A DNA stretch of 64,000 bases from Phycicoccus sp. HDW14 (GCF_011383005.1 NZ_CP049935.1:3100001-3164000); one strand, 5' to 3'. Counted from the first letter of the stretch, positions 1 to 7,648 are shown. The notes: generated by a model not told the origin, from the sequence alone. Numbers and translations are program-made.

Positions 1-13
1 TATCTGTCACCAT

Positions 14-80
14 AGGGGACTCATCCGTCCCCTGCAAGGACTCTTACGCCCGTAAAGGGCGGAAAGGTCCCCCGGGGGAC
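14..80. promoter_or_regulatory. Cluster of short dyads upstream of the XRE gene
   Basis: Three inverted repeats lie directly before the regulator gene: AGGGGAC/GTCCCCT (14-33), TTACGCCCGTAA (44-55) and GTCCCCCGGGGGAC (67-80). The GGGGAC/GTCCCC motif recurs in both orientations, as expected for a dimeric HTH repressor that autoregulates. Assigning them to the adjacent regulator is inference; no promoter hexamers are obvious. Confidence 0.4.
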
Positions 81-119
81 TGACCAGCCCCCGGAGTCCT
101 GCACAATGAAGGAGTGGAG

Positions 120-725
120 ATGCCAGAGGTGATCAAGACCCGGCGGGCGGCGCTCGGGCTGAGCCAGGCCGACCTCGCCGCACAGGTCGGGCTCGACAAG
201 CGGCAGATTCGCCGGTACGAAGCGGGCGATGCCCAGCCGACCCTTTCCGCCGGCCGGCAGATCGCCCAGGCCCTGGGGATCACCCTCGACGAGCTGGCGG
301 GCGCGCACTCACGACGGGTCGGCCTGTCGGGCGCGTGGTTCGCGGCGTGGGAGACCTGGAAGGACGGCGAGCCGGTCTTCACGGCGCAGCCGGTGGCGCT
401 GCGCCAACGGGGCGACCTCATCCAGGTCCAGGCCGAAAACCGAGGTAACGTCACCGTGGCCGAGGGTGGCTACCTCTGGCGCGGCGAACTCCGCCTCTGG
501 GACAACGAAGTCCTCATGGGCTGGTACGCCGCCGAGGACGAAGGCGTCCGCTCTCTAGGAACGCTGTTCTTCCGTGTCCACATGCACGGCCAGCACATGG
601 CAGGCCGCTGGGTTGGCCAGTCGCACGACGGCCCGCTCTTGACAGGGGCCGCGTCCATCGCCAAGTCCGAGGACGCCGCCACCTCGCAGCTGCGAGACCT
701 GATTGAAGGGAGCAGCACCCGGTGA
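120..725 (+). CDS. XRE-family helix-turn-helix regulator with unknown C-terminal domain
   Basis: A 201-residue DNA-binding protein. Residues about 3-58 form a classic HTH_3/XRE domain (TRRAALGLSQADLAAQVGLD, then an arginine-rich recognition helix and the TLDELAG end). The remaining 140 residues are tryptophan- and glycine-rich with a likely beta-sheet character and match no domain I can name; they may sense a ligand. I chose ATG 120 because AAGGAG lies 5 nt before it; the GTG at 114 is inside that ribosome site. The stop overlaps the cutA-like start (GTGA), so the two are probably translated together. It lies on the island and is probably its own regulator through the upstream dyads. Confidence 0.8.
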   Translation: MPEVIKTRRAALGLSQADLAAQVGLDKRQIRRYEAGDAQPTLSAGRQIAQALGITLDELAGAHSRRVGLSGAWFAAWETWKDGEPVFTAQPVALRQRGDLIQVQAENRGNVTVAEGGYLWRGELRLWDNEVLMGWYAAEDEGVRSLGTLFFRVHMHGQHMAGRWVGQSHDGPLLTGAASIAKSEDAATSQLRDLIEGSSTR

Positions 726-1051
726 ACGACGTCGTCGAGGTCATCGTTACTGGCCCACCCGACTTCATGCAGAAGCTGGTGGAAACCCTGATCGGCGAAC
801 GCCTGATCGCGTGCGGTCAGCTGGCGCCGATAATGTCCACCTATCGCTGGCAAGGAGCGGTCGAAAACGCCACCGAGGTGCGCGCAATTCTGCACACTAC
901 GAGGGAGTGCTCCGACCTCGTCATGCGGCGCATCCAAGAAGAGCACCCCTATGAAGTGCCCTGCATCCTGATTTCGCCAGTCATGGCTGGGAACTCGCGC
1001 TACCTAGCCTGGGTCGCTCAAGAAACACATAAGGGACCGAGCTCTTCATAA
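722..1051 (+). CDS. CutA-family (divalent cation tolerance-like) protein
   Basis: A 109-residue protein with the CutA1 pattern: an N-terminal beta-alpha start (VEVIVTGPPD), the ERLIACGQ segment, a central Y-W strand (TYRWQGAVE) and the hallmark HPYEVPCILISPV strand near residues 77-89. CutA proteins are trimeric, ferredoxin-like and related in fold to PII signal proteins; their cellular role is unsettled. The GTG start overlaps the XRE stop by four bases. Its place on a mobile island beside a regulator, not with metal-resistance genes, suggests an accessory or signalling role (inference). It converges on the ABC-3C operon with a 40-bp gap. Confidence 0.85.
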   Translation: MNDVVEVIVTGPPDFMQKLVETLIGERLIACGQLAPIMSTYRWQGAVENATEVRAILHTTRECSDLVMRRIQEEHPYEVPCILISPVMAGNSRYLAWVAQETHKGPSSS

Positions 1052-1091
1052 GGGTTGTCAATTCCGCCCTGACGCACAGAACCGTTACGAA

Positions 1092-2981
1092 TCAGTCCGC
1101 CGACGCCGCTGGGAGAGCCGCCTGTTGGGGCTTCTCTCGGTACGGGAAGAATCCATACCGGCCCAAATCTTGACGATGCGTAAACGGAACGTCCACTGTA
1201 CTGCCATCTAGAGCCTCGGTGGGGTCAAGGTTCTCCATAACGATTACTTGACCATCGAAGTCAGTTTGAATGTTCCTATAGAAGGCCTCCACGACACCCT
1301 TTGGGAGCGATTCATCCAAAAGCGGAGGGTCCAGTTCACCACTGTCTGGAGGCCGGTACGTGACGAGCGGTGAATCCAACACGACGAAGCCGGGATGCGC
1401 CATGTCTCGATCAAAGCAGTACTGCGCCAGACCAAGCGAGAAGGCCGCGTGCAGTACGGCACGAACCCCCTTCCCGTGCGAGGACCGGAACTGGTCGCCA
1501 GCTTGGATGTCTTGCTCACTCCGGTCATAGCGCACCATTGCAGCGTCTGGGTAGCCCCATGCTCCTAGTCGTGCTTGCAACTCAGACGAGAACTCGCGAA
1601 TCGCCCCCAGACTGATTCCAACACTCGCCACCTTGGCGTCCGACGTCACGCCATCCTCGATCTCAGCCTTCATGCGCTGCAGATCAGCCCTACGAACATA
1701 AAGCGATATCGACTTCTCCAACTCTGCACGAGCCCCGAACAGAGCGCGCAAGTCCTCATTCTGAGGCGCCAACTCCTCGTCCAGATTTCGGATTCCGGCG
1801 TCCAGCGTCGCGGCTGCTTCACGCAGCTCGGCAAGGGTAGTCTCGACCAATCCACGGCGCGAGTCCAAGTCCTGCAGTGTAGATAAGAGATCCCCACGCA
1901 AAGCTTCTGTCTTAGCGGTTTCAGCCCGAATAGATTCGTGGAGGGCAGTCTCGTCCCCTTCGCACTCCTGGTTGAAGTGCTGATGCTCAGGCTCAGCCCC
2001 ACAAAATGCACAGTTCCCAGGCGCGAAGTAGTCGAGAAGATCGCCCGCTTCCCGAATAGTCGCCAAGCGCTGTAGATCCGAATCGTACTGTTGCATGAGT
2101 AGCGCGAAACGGGCCTGTAGTGCGACAATCTCCGACTGCTCAGTGCGCATCACCTGCGTGGAATCCTGCACCTCGCGAAGTTGAAACGTCACTTCCTTCC
2201 GGGCAGTCATGAGGTCAGTGACGTTGCCGCCCTGCGCCTCCAGGGTCCCGTTGAGCCGCGCGAGTTGCCCTCTAACTTCAGACTCCTCCGGAATCTCAGA
2301 GAGTTCGGCTTCGAGTTCCGCCAATAGTCGGTCGATGACCTCAACCTGCGCACCATCCAGCCGAGACTTGCTCTTCTTCTCCTCTTCTTCGACCAAGTTC
2401 GAATCGTCTTCGGCCTGTAAGAGCAACTTTAGGACCGAGATCTCTTTGGTGCGGGTGATGTACTGTCCCGTCAATGGCGGCGGCGTTTCTGACTGCATCT
2501 GAGTCTCATCGACAAGACAAAGATGAGCCAAGTTTCGAAAACTAAGCGAATCAGTCGAGTTGCGCGCATTCTTCCGGACCATCTTGCCGTCGAGGCCGAC
2601 TTCACTAAGAAGATACCTGGAAACATTCCGCACGCTTTTGGGGTTGTGCTTCGGGGAGAGTACTTCGTCAGGCGCCGGCAGGGGGAGGCTGCGTACGTCG
2701 GAAAGGTGCAGCCCGAAGGAGCCACCAGAGGTGGAGCGCGATAACGTGACTTCCTGTTCGTCCGCTAGCCGCAGGCCCAAGAGGACAGTGGAATATCCGT
2801 CGCGTTCTGGGATCTCCTTCAAGTCATTAGCGCCAAGCATGAAGTCAATAGCGTCTACAATAAACGACTTACCGGTGTCAGACGGCCCCCTAAACAGCGT
2901 TAGCCGAGGGCCGAACTCGACGCTTGCCGGTGGAACAGCGGCGCCAAGGAAGGTCAAGTGAGTGAGGGCAATGCGGAGCAT
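1092..2981 (-). CDS. ABC-3C system SMC/Rad50-like ATPase (DUF3732)
   Basis: A 629-residue ATPase of the DUF3732 class, the ABC component of ABC-three-component conflict systems. Walker A is GPSDTGKS (32-39). A long charged, leucine-rich central region is predicted coiled coil, split by a Rad50-hook-like CxxC (C324, C327, within CAFCGAEPEHQH). The Walker B-like strand is FVVLDSP with D536. Such ATPases are thought to sense foreign or damaged nucleic acid and to license the nuclease partner; that is family knowledge, not shown here. The ATG directly abuts the TAA of the middle-component gene. Codon use and G+C are visibly lower than in the core genes, indicating transfer. Confidence 0.88.
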   Translation of the reverse strand: MLRIALTHLTFLGAAVPPASVEFGPRLTLFRGPSDTGKSFIVDAIDFMLGANDLKEIPERDGYSTVLLGLRLADEQEVTLSRSTSGGSFGLHLSDVRSLPLPAPDEVLSPKHNPKSVRNVSRYLLSEVGLDGKMVRKNARNSTDSLSFRNLAHLCLVDETQMQSETPPPLTGQYITRTKEISVLKLLLQAEDDSNLVEEEEKKSKSRLDGAQVEVIDRLLAELEAELSEIPEESEVRGQLARLNGTLEAQGGNVTDLMTARKEVTFQLREVQDSTQVMRTEQSEIVALQARFALLMQQYDSDLQRLATIREAGDLLDYFAPGNCAFCGAEPEHQHFNQECEGDETALHESIRAETAKTEALRGDLLSTLQDLDSRRGLVETTLAELREAAATLDAGIRNLDEELAPQNEDLRALFGARAELEKSISLYVRRADLQRMKAEIEDGVTSDAKVASVGISLGAIREFSSELQARLGAWGYPDAAMVRYDRSEQDIQAGDQFRSSHGKGVRAVLHAAFSLGLAQYCFDRDMAHPGFVVLDSPLVTYRPPDSGELDPPLLDESLPKGVVEAFYRNIQTDFDGQVIVMENLDPTEALDGSTVDVPFTHRQDLGRYGFFPYREKPQQAALPAASAD

Positions 2982-3464
2982 TTAGAGATCCGCCTCACTT
3001 GGGCGGGCCATCGTGCTATCGAACTCTTCAGCCCAATGACCTGACGCCGCACGCATGGCCTCTCGCAACTCGGAATCACTAAGCGCCCCAAAATGATCGA
3101 CGACCCAGTCTGCGCGATCACTTAGAGCCTTGGCGTTGTCCGTCTCCATGAGGCGCACAAAGCTGGCGGCACGCTCACTCGCTCGGAAGCTAATGCCGGT
3201 AGCTGTGGGTTCGACTTCGGCAAGCCCAGCACGTAGCAGCACCTCAAGACCTTTCTGTATCCGGTCGCGCTTCATGCCAAGCTCCCCTGATCTCAATGGA
3301 ATGGGCGGGTGCAGACTTTCAGGACCACCAAGATCCGCACTATGTAGGAGGCCGTGATCCAGAAGAACAAGTCGATTTATGTCAATTCGCTCCGGGAAAG
3401 CGGCGAGTAGGAGGTTCACGACCCTGACCGCGACCTCGAGGGGGCCGTTAAATGGACTGATCAT
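2982..3464 (-). CDS. ABC-3C system middle component (MC2-like)
   Basis: A 160-residue protein resembling middle component type 2 of ABC-3C systems. Telling stretches are NLLLAAFPERIDINRLVLLDH, the GGPESLHPPIPLRSGELGMKRD signature (about 47-68) and a winged-helix-like C-terminal half with RIQKGLEVLLRAGLAE. Middle components bridge the ATPase and the effector-bearing component. The ATG overlaps the stop of the nuclease gene (ATGA) and its stop touches the ATPase start, so the three genes form one translationally coupled unit. The MC2 subtype is assigned from memory of the family pattern, so the role is firmer than the number. Confidence 0.8.
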   Translation of the reverse strand: MISPFNGPLEVAVRVVNLLLAAFPERIDINRLVLLDHGLLHSADLGGPESLHPPIPLRSGELGMKRDRIQKGLEVLLRAGLAEVEPTATGISFRASERAASFVRLMETDNAKALSDRADWVVDHFGALSDSELREAMRAASGHWAEEFDSTMARPSEADL

Positions 3465-4570
3465 GACTGGGCCCTAACCCAAGTCAGACGATCAATGTTT
3501 GCTAACTGGTGGCAGATGCCCTTCCGGTCGTTCATACGCGACACCGAAAGCAAGGCGGAGTGGCCGTCCAGTTGCACTTTGGTTACGGCGATCAGCACCT
3601 CGCGCAGTCTGTCCAGACCAGTCTCATGAGGCTGATCGGCAACGTCCACCACGCCAGAAAAGACGTCGTCCTGTAGCCCCTCAAACGTCCCCTCGGGCAC
3701 GGAGTCACGAGCGTGCAGCCGCAGAGCCTCCGCTGAGTAGAAGGAGATTCGCTGCTGCATGAAGTGATCCGCATTGCTGGGATCAGCACACAACTCTTCG
3801 TGGCTCTGGGCCCCATCGGTGGACTGCTCTCGGTACACCTCCACCAGCTGCTCTACATACCGCGCTTCGTGCGGGGCCACCTGTTCTGGGGGCAGAGGGA
3901 TGGCCGGCCGAGGCGGGAGAGGCCCTCCGAACCGGGCGACGTAGTAGGGAGTAGTCCGGTGGGCTTCCAGGGCATCCAGCAGCTGGACTGATTGGAACAT
4001 GGAGAAGTCGGTGGACTGAGCGAGCGCGCGAACTCTGTCGAGATCGTCCGCCTTAAGGGCAGTCGCGCAGCCCTTGTCATTGTCAAGGTCGGCTAAGAAC
4101 TTCGCCCTAAGCTCCGTGGGCTTACTGAGTAATCGATCGAGCGTTGTGCCGCAGCCCTTTGGCGCGAGAAATGCGTACTGATCCGGTAGTGTGAAACTCC
4201 CCCGCACAACCCCCAAGAACACCTTCAACATTTCCGGGTAGGCGAGAGATGGGCTCAGTTCCTTTGAGTAATGCTTGCCCTGGAAGCAGTCCCAAGCGCC
4301 CTCGAAGCCCTGGTCAGTCTTGAAGGCGGCGACGTCCACCCCTTGGTCCCCGGCGCCCCCGATGCGCTTGATTTGAACGTAATCGCTTGGGAGGGCCGTC
4401 GCCCATTCGCGAATGAATTCTTCCCACTCGCCACTTTCGTACGCCGACACCCGCAACTGCGGCGGAACCGGAGGGCCCGAGAGTGTCGGGATGCTCGCCT
4501 TCACGCTAGGTGCTCCGAGATCGCTCAATTCCGGCGTCTCGCTGTGAGCAGATTGCACGGCGTCAGCCAC
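3461..4570 (-). CDS. ABC-3C system effector/C-terminal component with Mrr-like nuclease domain
   Basis: First gene of the ABC-3C operon, 369 residues from the GTG at 4570. The N-terminal part has a restriction-endonuclease-like core: GGAGDQGVDV (71-80, D79 a probable metal ligand) and FQGKHY (Q97, K99), the D...QxK pattern of Mrr-type enzymes. The C-terminal 200 residues are helical and probably bind the ATPase/middle component. I prefer GTG 4570 because GGGAGGG lies 6 nt upstream; the frame stays open to an ATG at 4660, but that ATG and the next 12 codons lie inside the IS end, so they cannot be native. The target duplication begins about 38 bp before the GTG, so the IS separates the operon from its original promoter. 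Confidence 0.82.
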   Translation of the reverse strand: MADAVQSAHSETPELSDLGAPSVKASIPTLSGPPVPPQLRVSAYESGEWEEFIREWATALPSDYVQIKRIGGAGDQGVDVAAFKTDQGFEGAWDCFQGKHYSKELSPSLAYPEMLKVFLGVVRGSFTLPDQYAFLAPKGCGTTLDRLLSKPTELRAKFLADLDNDKGCATALKADDLDRVRALAQSTDFSMFQSVQLLDALEAHRTTPYYVARFGGPLPPRPAIPLPPEQVAPHEARYVEQLVEVYREQSTDGAQSHEELCADPSNADHFMQQRISFYSAEALRLHARDSVPEGTFEGLQDDVFSGVVDVADQPHETGLDRLREVLIAVTKVQLDGHSALLSVSRMNDRKGICHQLANIDRLTWVRAQS

Positions 4571-4607
4571 CTCGGTCCCTCCCACTAGGCCTGCGATGCC
4601 CTCTGCA

Positions 4608-4622
4608 CGATACCGTCCACCA
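4608..4622. repeat. Left copy of the 15-bp IS target-site duplication
   Basis: CGATACCGTCCACCA immediately outside the left IS end; an identical copy lies at 6598-6612. A perfect 15-bp duplication is at the long end of what IS481 elements make and indicates a fairly recent transposition. Confidence 0.93.
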
Positions 4623-4677
4623 TGTGATCCGACAGGTGATGCGCGACGTTTCTCCGCCACCTGATGTGCGACAGGTG
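4623..4677. repeat. Left terminal inverted repeat of the IS
   Basis: Begins TGTGATCCGACAGGTGATG and contains CTGATGTGCGACAGG near its inner side. It pairs with 6543-6597, with identity concentrated in the TGT tip, TCCG and two TGATG(T/C)GCGAC blocks. Confidence 0.88.
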
Positions 4678-4679
4678 GC

Positions 4680-6478
4680 CTAGGAAACTGAGGGGACCGT
4701 CCGTGGCCGGTCGACCTTGATGTTACGCACGGGCGTGGTGGTGGTCCGGGCCACGACGCGGGTCTCGTCGTCGACCTCGATGGCCAGGGTGGTCTCGGCT
4801 ACGTGGATCGTGACGGTCTGGTGGGCGTGGGTGCGGCCGAGGGCGATCTTCTGTCCGCAGACCATGACGATGCCGCTGTTGGAGGCGCGGCGCTGGACGG
4901 TGACCGGCTCGCGGGAGGGCCGCAGCGGCGGGCCCGCGGGGCGCACGGCCCGCAGCCGGAGCCACTGCTCTCGCGGGACCGGGTTCGGTCGGGTGCGCAG
5001 CAGCTCGCGGGTCTCGAGGTCGAAGAACATCAGGGTGTGCTCCTCGAGGCGGATCCCGACCTGGCGGCCGGCGAGGATCTCCGCAGCGAGGACGACGTGC
5101 CCGCCGAGGCTGACGGTGCCGCTGCGGGCCACGGCCCGTTCGACCTCCACGATTCCGGCCGCGACCCCGGCAGTGGCGGGGAGGGGGCTGGTCCCGGCCG
5201 GGACGGCGCCTTCAGCCAGCAGCGCGGCCAGGTCGGTCACGGACAGGTGGGAGCGCACGGTCTTGACGCGGGTGCCCCGACGGTGAGGTGGACCAGGTCG
5301 CAGTCGATCCAGAACCGCACCCGCTGCCCGGCGCGGGCGGGTCCGAGCCAGAACTGCTGCCCGCGGATGGCGAGGTTGCCCGAGGCCCCGACGACCCGCT
5401 CCAGCTCGACCGGCCCACCCGGGACCGGGGCCGGCGCCGCGGCCGGCACAGGCTCAGCGTCATCGGACTTCTCGGACGGGATGGGGTGCAGCGTCGCCGG
5501 CAGCCACAGCGGCAGCAGCGCCTGCTGCTCGCCGGGCACGGGCGCGAACCGCTCGGCCGGGGTCACCGGGACCTTCACGTCCAGGGCTTGGTGGGGCCGG
5601 TCGGTGTTGTACCCGGCGACCCACGCATCGACCGCGGCCTGCGCGGCCTCCAGGGACTCGAATGGCTCGCAGGTGTCGAGGAAGTCGGGGCGGAAGGTGC
5701 CGTGGAAGCGTTCGACCTTGCCGTTCTGGTTCGGTGAGGACGGCGCGGTCAACCGGTGCCGGATCCCGTTGCGGCGGCAGATTTTGTCGAACAGCACCTC
5801 CCCGCCCTTGCCGAACCGGTCGGTGAACTGCTTGCCGTTGTCGGTGATCACCTCCTCGGGCACCCCGAACCGGGCCAGGGCTTGGGCGAAGGCCAGGCAC
5901 ACCGCCCGCCCCGTGGCCCGCTCCACCACCTGCGCGATCACGCAGTACCGCGAGTGGTCATCCACCCCGGTGACCAGCTTCGCCTCACGCACCTCCCCAG
6001 TGACCGTGTCGACCAGCTCGATCCCGCCAACGATGTCGATGCCCCACAGCTGCATCGGCCCCGGCCGCTCGAAACGGATGTACGCGCTCCGCGGCTTCTT
6101 CCGCGGCCTCGCCCGCAGCAGACCCTGCCGGATCAGGGCCCGGTCGATCGTGCGCTCCGAAGGCACCGCCACGCCCTCGACCGGGCGCCGCAGCATCTCC
6201 AACCGGATCCGGCGCGAGCCCCACCGCGGATGCTTCCTGCGCATCTCAGCCACCGCGGCCTCGACCTCCGCCGGGACCTGGTGCGGGCACCCCTTCGGGC
6301 GATGGGACCGGTCCGCCAACCCCGCGAGCTGACCCACCAGATACCGGCCCACCCACCGGTGCACCGTCGACCGATGCACCCCGTACCGCAACGCGACCTC
6401 GATCACGTCCGCCCCGGCCAGCACCTCCCGGACCGCGTCCAACCGCTGCTCGACGACAGACAAGACAACCAGAGCCAA
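4680..6478 (-). CDS. IS481-like DDE transposase, frame interrupted as sequenced
   Basis: Starts at TTG 6478 with GAGGAGG upstream. The N-terminus has a helix-turn-helix (GVHRSTVHRWVGRYL), followed by an rve integrase core with DDE residues in WGIDIVGG, ITDNGKQF and NGKVERFHG. The reading frame breaks near the C-run 5275-5278; adding one base joins residue about 400 (VHLTVG) to TRVKTVRSHLS and gives 599 residues ending at 4680. The C-terminal third then shows three tandem SH3-like repeats (ASGNLAIRGQQ, RSGTVSLGGHV, NSGIVMVCGQK), a layout seen in long IS481 transposases. The break may be a sequence error, a real lesion or less likely programmed slippage. Confidence 0.88.
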
Positions 6479-6542
6479 TCCCGGCCTCCTCAGGTCGCGA
6501 CGCTCCCACGGAGAACGTCACCGCCCAAGGTGCCGAACACGA

Positions 6543-6597
6543 CCCCTGTCGCACATCAGCTGACGGATACCTGTCGCACATCACCCGACGGAGGACA
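6543..6597. repeat. Right terminal inverted repeat of the IS
   Basis: Read inward from 6597 it begins TGTCCTCCGTCGGGTGATG and carries a second CTGATGTGCGACAGG copy. It is the partner of 4623-4677. Transposase transcription starts from this side. Confidence 0.88.
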
Positions 6598-6612
6598 CGA
6601 TACCGTCCACCA
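6598..6612. repeat. Right copy of the 15-bp IS target-site duplication
   Basis: CGATACCGTCCACCA, identical to 4608-4622. The sequence beyond it (6613 onward) is the original upstream region of the ABC-3C operon, now about 2 kb away from its genes. Confidence 0.93.
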
Positions 6613-6781
6613 CCCCCGGGAGGACTTTCCTTACTGACTCAAGGCGCGCCTCCGGCGCGCAAAGGCGCGGGGGCCCGCGATGGGGACCCCCGCGCTCCGG
6701 GCGCTGCGCGCCCTCCGCGCACCCCCACCGCACCCCGCGCATCGTGAGCCCGGCGGACCGCCCCGGATCTATCCTCCGACC

Positions 6782-7204
6782 GTGGCCTCAGACCTGGAAG
6801 CAGTAGCCGGCGACCACCTCGACGCCGACCCGGCCGTCACATGGACGGTCCGGGACCGGGTGCTTCAAGTCACCCTGAGCACCGACACCAGCCGCTGGTT
6901 CACACTGGACCTCGGCACCGACGCCTTTCCACTGGGGCTGGGAAGCCGCTACTCGATCCCCGAACCGGAGTACGACCTGGACGAGCAGCCCGACGCTGTC
7001 ACCAAGCAGCTCGATCGAGGCCTGGCCTACCTGCACGGCCAGTGCGAAGAAGTGACGAAGAGACGAGGCAGAACCGAGATCTCCTGGAGCCTCACCCTGC
7101 CGGACGGAACCGTAGCCAAAGCATGGCGAACACCCCTCCAGAGGCTCCGACACCGCCTGACCGGCAAGAGTCGACTCGTGCGGACGTGCCACATTCCAGG
7201 CTGA
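6782..7204 (+). CDS. Hypothetical protein of the island, 140 residues
   Basis: I do not recognise this protein. From GTG 6782 it reads VASDLEAVAGDHLDADPAV and has alternating hydrophobic strands, a YDLDEQPDAVTKQLDRGL helix and a basic C-terminus (RLRHRLTGKSRL). It could be a small immunity-type or scaffold protein, but nothing in the sequence proves a function. The frame is open further upstream, but that part is a low-complexity alanine/proline/arginine translation of GC-rich DNA and is unlikely to be coding. It lies between the IS and the island boundary, transcribed toward the boundary. Confidence 0.5.
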   Translation: MASDLEAVAGDHLDADPAVTWTVRDRVLQVTLSTDTSRWFTLDLGTDAFPLGLGSRYSIPEPEYDLDEQPDAVTKQLDRGLAYLHGQCEEVTKRRGRTEISWSLTLPDGTVAKAWRTPLQRLRHRLTGKSRLVRTCHIPG

Positions 7205-7466
7205 CCTCACCAAGCGCCTCCGACCCTTCGCTCCACTCTCCGCCAGCCTCCGGGCCGCATCAAGGGCGCTACACGTCGCTTCGCGATGACCTACGGCCAC
7301 CCTTGACCCGACCACTCCGGCCGGCTCCCCTGCTCCGCTACGGATCGGTGGCTCTCCCTGCCCGCGTGCCCAATCGTGCCCAATCACCCTCCAGAACGAC
7401 GAAAACAGGCACCACCAAAGCCACTGCAGCCGTGCGTGATGGCGAGCCCAAACGACCCGTCCGCTC
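7205..7466. other. Non-coding end of the island
   Basis: No credible gene in either strand. A long minus-strand frame here reads like the well-known artefact translation of tRNA-proximal DNA. A tandem GTGCCCAATC (7369-7378 and 7379-7390 area, GTGCCCAATCGTGCCCAATC) could be arm-type integrase sites next to an attachment site; that is inference. Confidence 0.4.
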
Positions 7467-7509
7467 GCTTCCCAAGCTGGACACGCGGGTTCGATTCCCG
7501 TCATCGGCT
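7467..7509 (+). other. 3' fragment of a tRNA gene, probable attR of the island
   Basis: The stretch contains the 3' half of a tRNA: anticodon loop TTCCCAA (CCC, glycine), then a proper T arm GCGGG-TTCGATT-CCCGT and the acceptor strand CATCGGC with T discriminator. The 5' half is absent: upstream bases do not pair to finish the anticodon stem and no D arm is present. That is the structure left on the far side when an integrative element enters a tRNA 3' end. The hairpin that follows would be the original tRNA terminator, placing the island to the left and the intact tRNA outside the window. Confidence 0.72.
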
Positions 7510-7510
7510 C

Positions 7511-7560
7511 TGAACGACGAAGGACCGGACACGCTTTTCCGTCCGGTCCTTCGTCGTTCA
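7511..7560. terminator. Perfect 20-bp-arm hairpin after the tRNA fragment
   Basis: TGAACGACGAAGGACCGGAC (7511-7530) and its exact reverse complement (7541-7560) enclose a 10-nt loop containing TTTT. It starts one base after the tRNA 3' end, as a tRNA terminator would. Confidence 0.75.
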
Positions 7561-7620
7561 CTGGTGAGGTGGTCGGGAATCGGGAGGAGCCGACGGCGCG
7601 AAGCGCCCCCTCGCGACGGA

Positions 7621-7648
7621 TCCCGTCATCGGCTTCCCGTCATCGGCG
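7621..7648 (+). repeat. Tandem copies of the tRNA 3' end
   Basis: TCCCGTCATCGGCT (7621-7634) is followed directly by TCCCGTCATCGGCG (7635-7648). The same 14-mer is the end of the tRNA fragment (7496-7509). They look like leftover duplicated attachment-site pieces. Confidence 0.65.

Larger units (their letters stand above)
4623..6597 (-). mobile_element. IS481-like insertion sequence, 1975 bp
   Basis: The element has matching ends beginning TGT, one transposase gene on the minus strand and perfect 15-bp flanking duplications. The first 55 bases at the left (4623-4677) and right (6543-6597, read inward) align over their whole length. Each end holds two copies of a TGATGTGCGACAGG-like motif about 27-28 bp apart, presumably paired transposase sites. 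It is longer than typical IS481 members because the transposase has an extended C-terminus. It inserted about 50 bp upstream of the ABC-3C nuclease start. Confidence 0.93.

Noticed and set aside
4571..4660. Thirty-codon N-terminal extension of the ABC-3C nuclease from ATG 4660
   Set aside because: The ATG and following codons lie within the IS end, while GTG 4570 has a proper ribosome site.
5260..5290. Programmed -1 frameshifting in the IS transposase
   Set aside because: Possible in principle, but no standard slippery heptamer is present and eleven similar C/G-run breaks occur in ordinary genes in this window.
6788..7561. Long minus-strand frames crossing the tRNA fragment (one contains MTGIEPACPAW, another DDGNRTRVSSLGS)
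   Set aside because: These peptide patterns are well-known artefacts of translating tRNA-proximal DNA; no ribosome site or codon bias supports them.
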